From assembly GCA_947259605.1 (NCBI GenBank), contig CAMYMX010000196.1, positions 1 through 6,704 on the forward strand: 6,704 bases of DNA, read 5' to 3'. How positions within the stretch are numbered: the stretch's first letter is position 1; the number at the start of each line of letters is the position of its first letter. A program made the position numbers and the translations under genes. Origin of the DNA: an uncultured Polyangiaceae bacterium. GTDB lineage: Bacteria; Myxococcota_A; Polyangia; Polyangiales; Houyiibacteriaceae. Below, piece by piece: positions 5,937 through 6,704 of this stretch. Below the pieces are notes generated by a model. It was not told the DNA's origin. It saw nothing but the letters and a program-made list of their open reading frames with translations, and did not search any database.

Positions 5937-6704
5937 TGCCGAGTCTCGTCCGATTCCTTGAGCTCGGTGACGACCATGCCCTCGTCGAGCCGATGGACAC
6001 CCGACATCGCGATGGCCTGACCGCCTTCGAGGCCTTCCTTCACGACGATCCGATCGCCGGTGATCTCACCCACCTCGATCGGCAACTTCGACACCGTCAT
6101 CGCTTCCTGGTCGACGAGCCAGACGTAGGGCTTCTCCTCGCTATCGGCGACCACCGCCCCGACGGGTAGCAGGAAATCGTCAGCCTCAGTAGTTCGAAGG
6201 CCCGTCAGGACGAGCTTGGCGGTCATCCCGGCCAGAACGCCGACCCCCTCTGGCTTCTTCATGCTGAACGTGGCGCGGAAGGTGCGGGTGTTCGGATCTG
6301 CCGCAGTCGCCAGCTCGGTGAGTGCGACGGGGAACTGGCGCCCGGGGAGCGCGGACAGCTCGACCACCGGTTTGGCCTGCGCGTTGAACTCCTCGAGGCT
6401 GGTTCGCCTTTGGGTCCCGGCGAGGTCCCGCTCCGGGACGTCGACGACGACTTCCATCACCGACTCATCTTGCAGAAGCAGCACGGGCTCACGTGCGGCG
6501 ACATTCCGGAAGTCGGTGACGAGCTTTCGGGCAATCACGCCATCGAACGTCGCCCGCAGGCGCGTGTCCTCGAGCGCCTTCTGTGTGATCCGAAGCTCTG
6601 CACGGCTTACGTCGCGCGAGCGAGTCGCCACGTCGAGGTCGCGCTGCGTGCCGGAGCCGGATGCGAACAGCTTGCTCTCGCGACGATACTCGGCGTCGGC
6701 GAGC
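5933..6704 (-). CDS. RND efflux periplasmic adaptor (membrane fusion) subunit, 5' end outside window
   Basis: The periplasmic adaptor that bridges the RND permease and an outer-membrane channel. 256 residues are visible and the frame stays open to the right edge; the GTG at 6631 is internal to the alpha-hairpin. In order: the coiled-coil hairpin's second arm (ADAEYRRESKLFASG..., then RAELRITQKALEDTRL, about 1-49); the second half of the lipoyl domain with the classic A-T-F-D-G-V-I (about 50-56); a beta-barrel domain containing TELATAADPNTRTFRATF; the GMTAKLVL strand and LPVGAVV; and a membrane-proximal domain ending VHRLDEGMVVTEL. This is the normal HlyD/AcrA-type order. The signal peptide, first hairpin arm and first lipoyl half must lie beyond 6704. 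The TGA stop (5935-5933) overlaps the permease ATG, so the two form an operon; an outer-membrane TolC-type gene is not in the window. Confidence 0.92.
   Translation of the reverse strand, partial: LADAEYRRESKLFASGSGTQRDLDVATRSRDVSRAELRITQKALEDTRLRATFDGVIARKLVTDFRNVAAREPVLLLQDESVMEVVVDVPERDLAGTQRRTSLEEFNAQAKPVVELSALPGRQFPVALTELATAADPNTRTFRATFSMKKPEGVGVLAGMTAKLVLTGLRTTEADDFLLPVGAVVADSEEKPYVWLVDQEAMTVSKLPIEVGEITGDRIVVKEGLEGGQAIAMSGVHRLDEGMVVTELKESDETRQ

Overview
The window is GC-rich, tightly packed bacterial DNA. Codon choice is GC-rich, many starts lack an obvious Shine-Dalgarno sequence, and it holds a stand-alone S23/IVP-type four-helix-bundle gene and an orphan lipoprotein. Together these fit a Myxococcota-like (former deltaproteobacterial) or similar environmental Gram-negative genome. 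The RND efflux operon requires an outer membrane. The exact taxon is inference only.

Layout. (1) 3-302 (+): the 3' part of a four-helix-bundle (S23/IVP family) gene, cut by the left edge. (2) 303-622: a 320-base stretch with no credible gene but much structure. Two multi-stem GC-rich folds begin directly after the stop codon (303-365 and 372-446). They are followed by a G-quadruplex motif (460-476), a C/A-rich tract partly complementary to it, a small hairpin (544-563) and a perfect 9-bp-arm inverted repeat (606-624). (3) 623-1291 (-): an unrecognised small lipoprotein whose stop codon runs into that inverted repeat, which probably acts as its terminator. (4) 1383-2159 (+): a stand-alone RibD C-terminal/DHFR-fold reductase-like protein, divergent from the lipoprotein. 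(5) 2199-2867 (+): a K+-channel-like membrane protein with a TMGFGD selectivity filter. (6) 2864-5936 (-): an RND efflux permease whose reading frame is broken near 3240. (7) 5933-6704 (-): the 3' part of the membrane-fusion (HlyD-family) partner, running off the right edge.

How the parts relate. The adaptor and permease form an operon with an ATGA start/stop overlap, transcribed leftward. The permease ends tail-to-tail with the channel gene, the two sharing 4 bases. The reductase-like gene and the channel gene are co-directional, 39 bases apart, and may be co-transcribed; no functional link is evident.

Most notable points: (a) the permease break is not a simple one-base slip. About a dozen residues expected between TM9 and TM10 are missing along with the frame, and the junction reads as family-like sequence in both frames, which suggests a deletion between short direct repeats. 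(b) The structured stretch directly downstream of the four-helix-bundle gene may be an RNA or repeat element travelling with it. No CRISPR, tRNA, rRNA, transposase or reverse transcriptase gene is visible.
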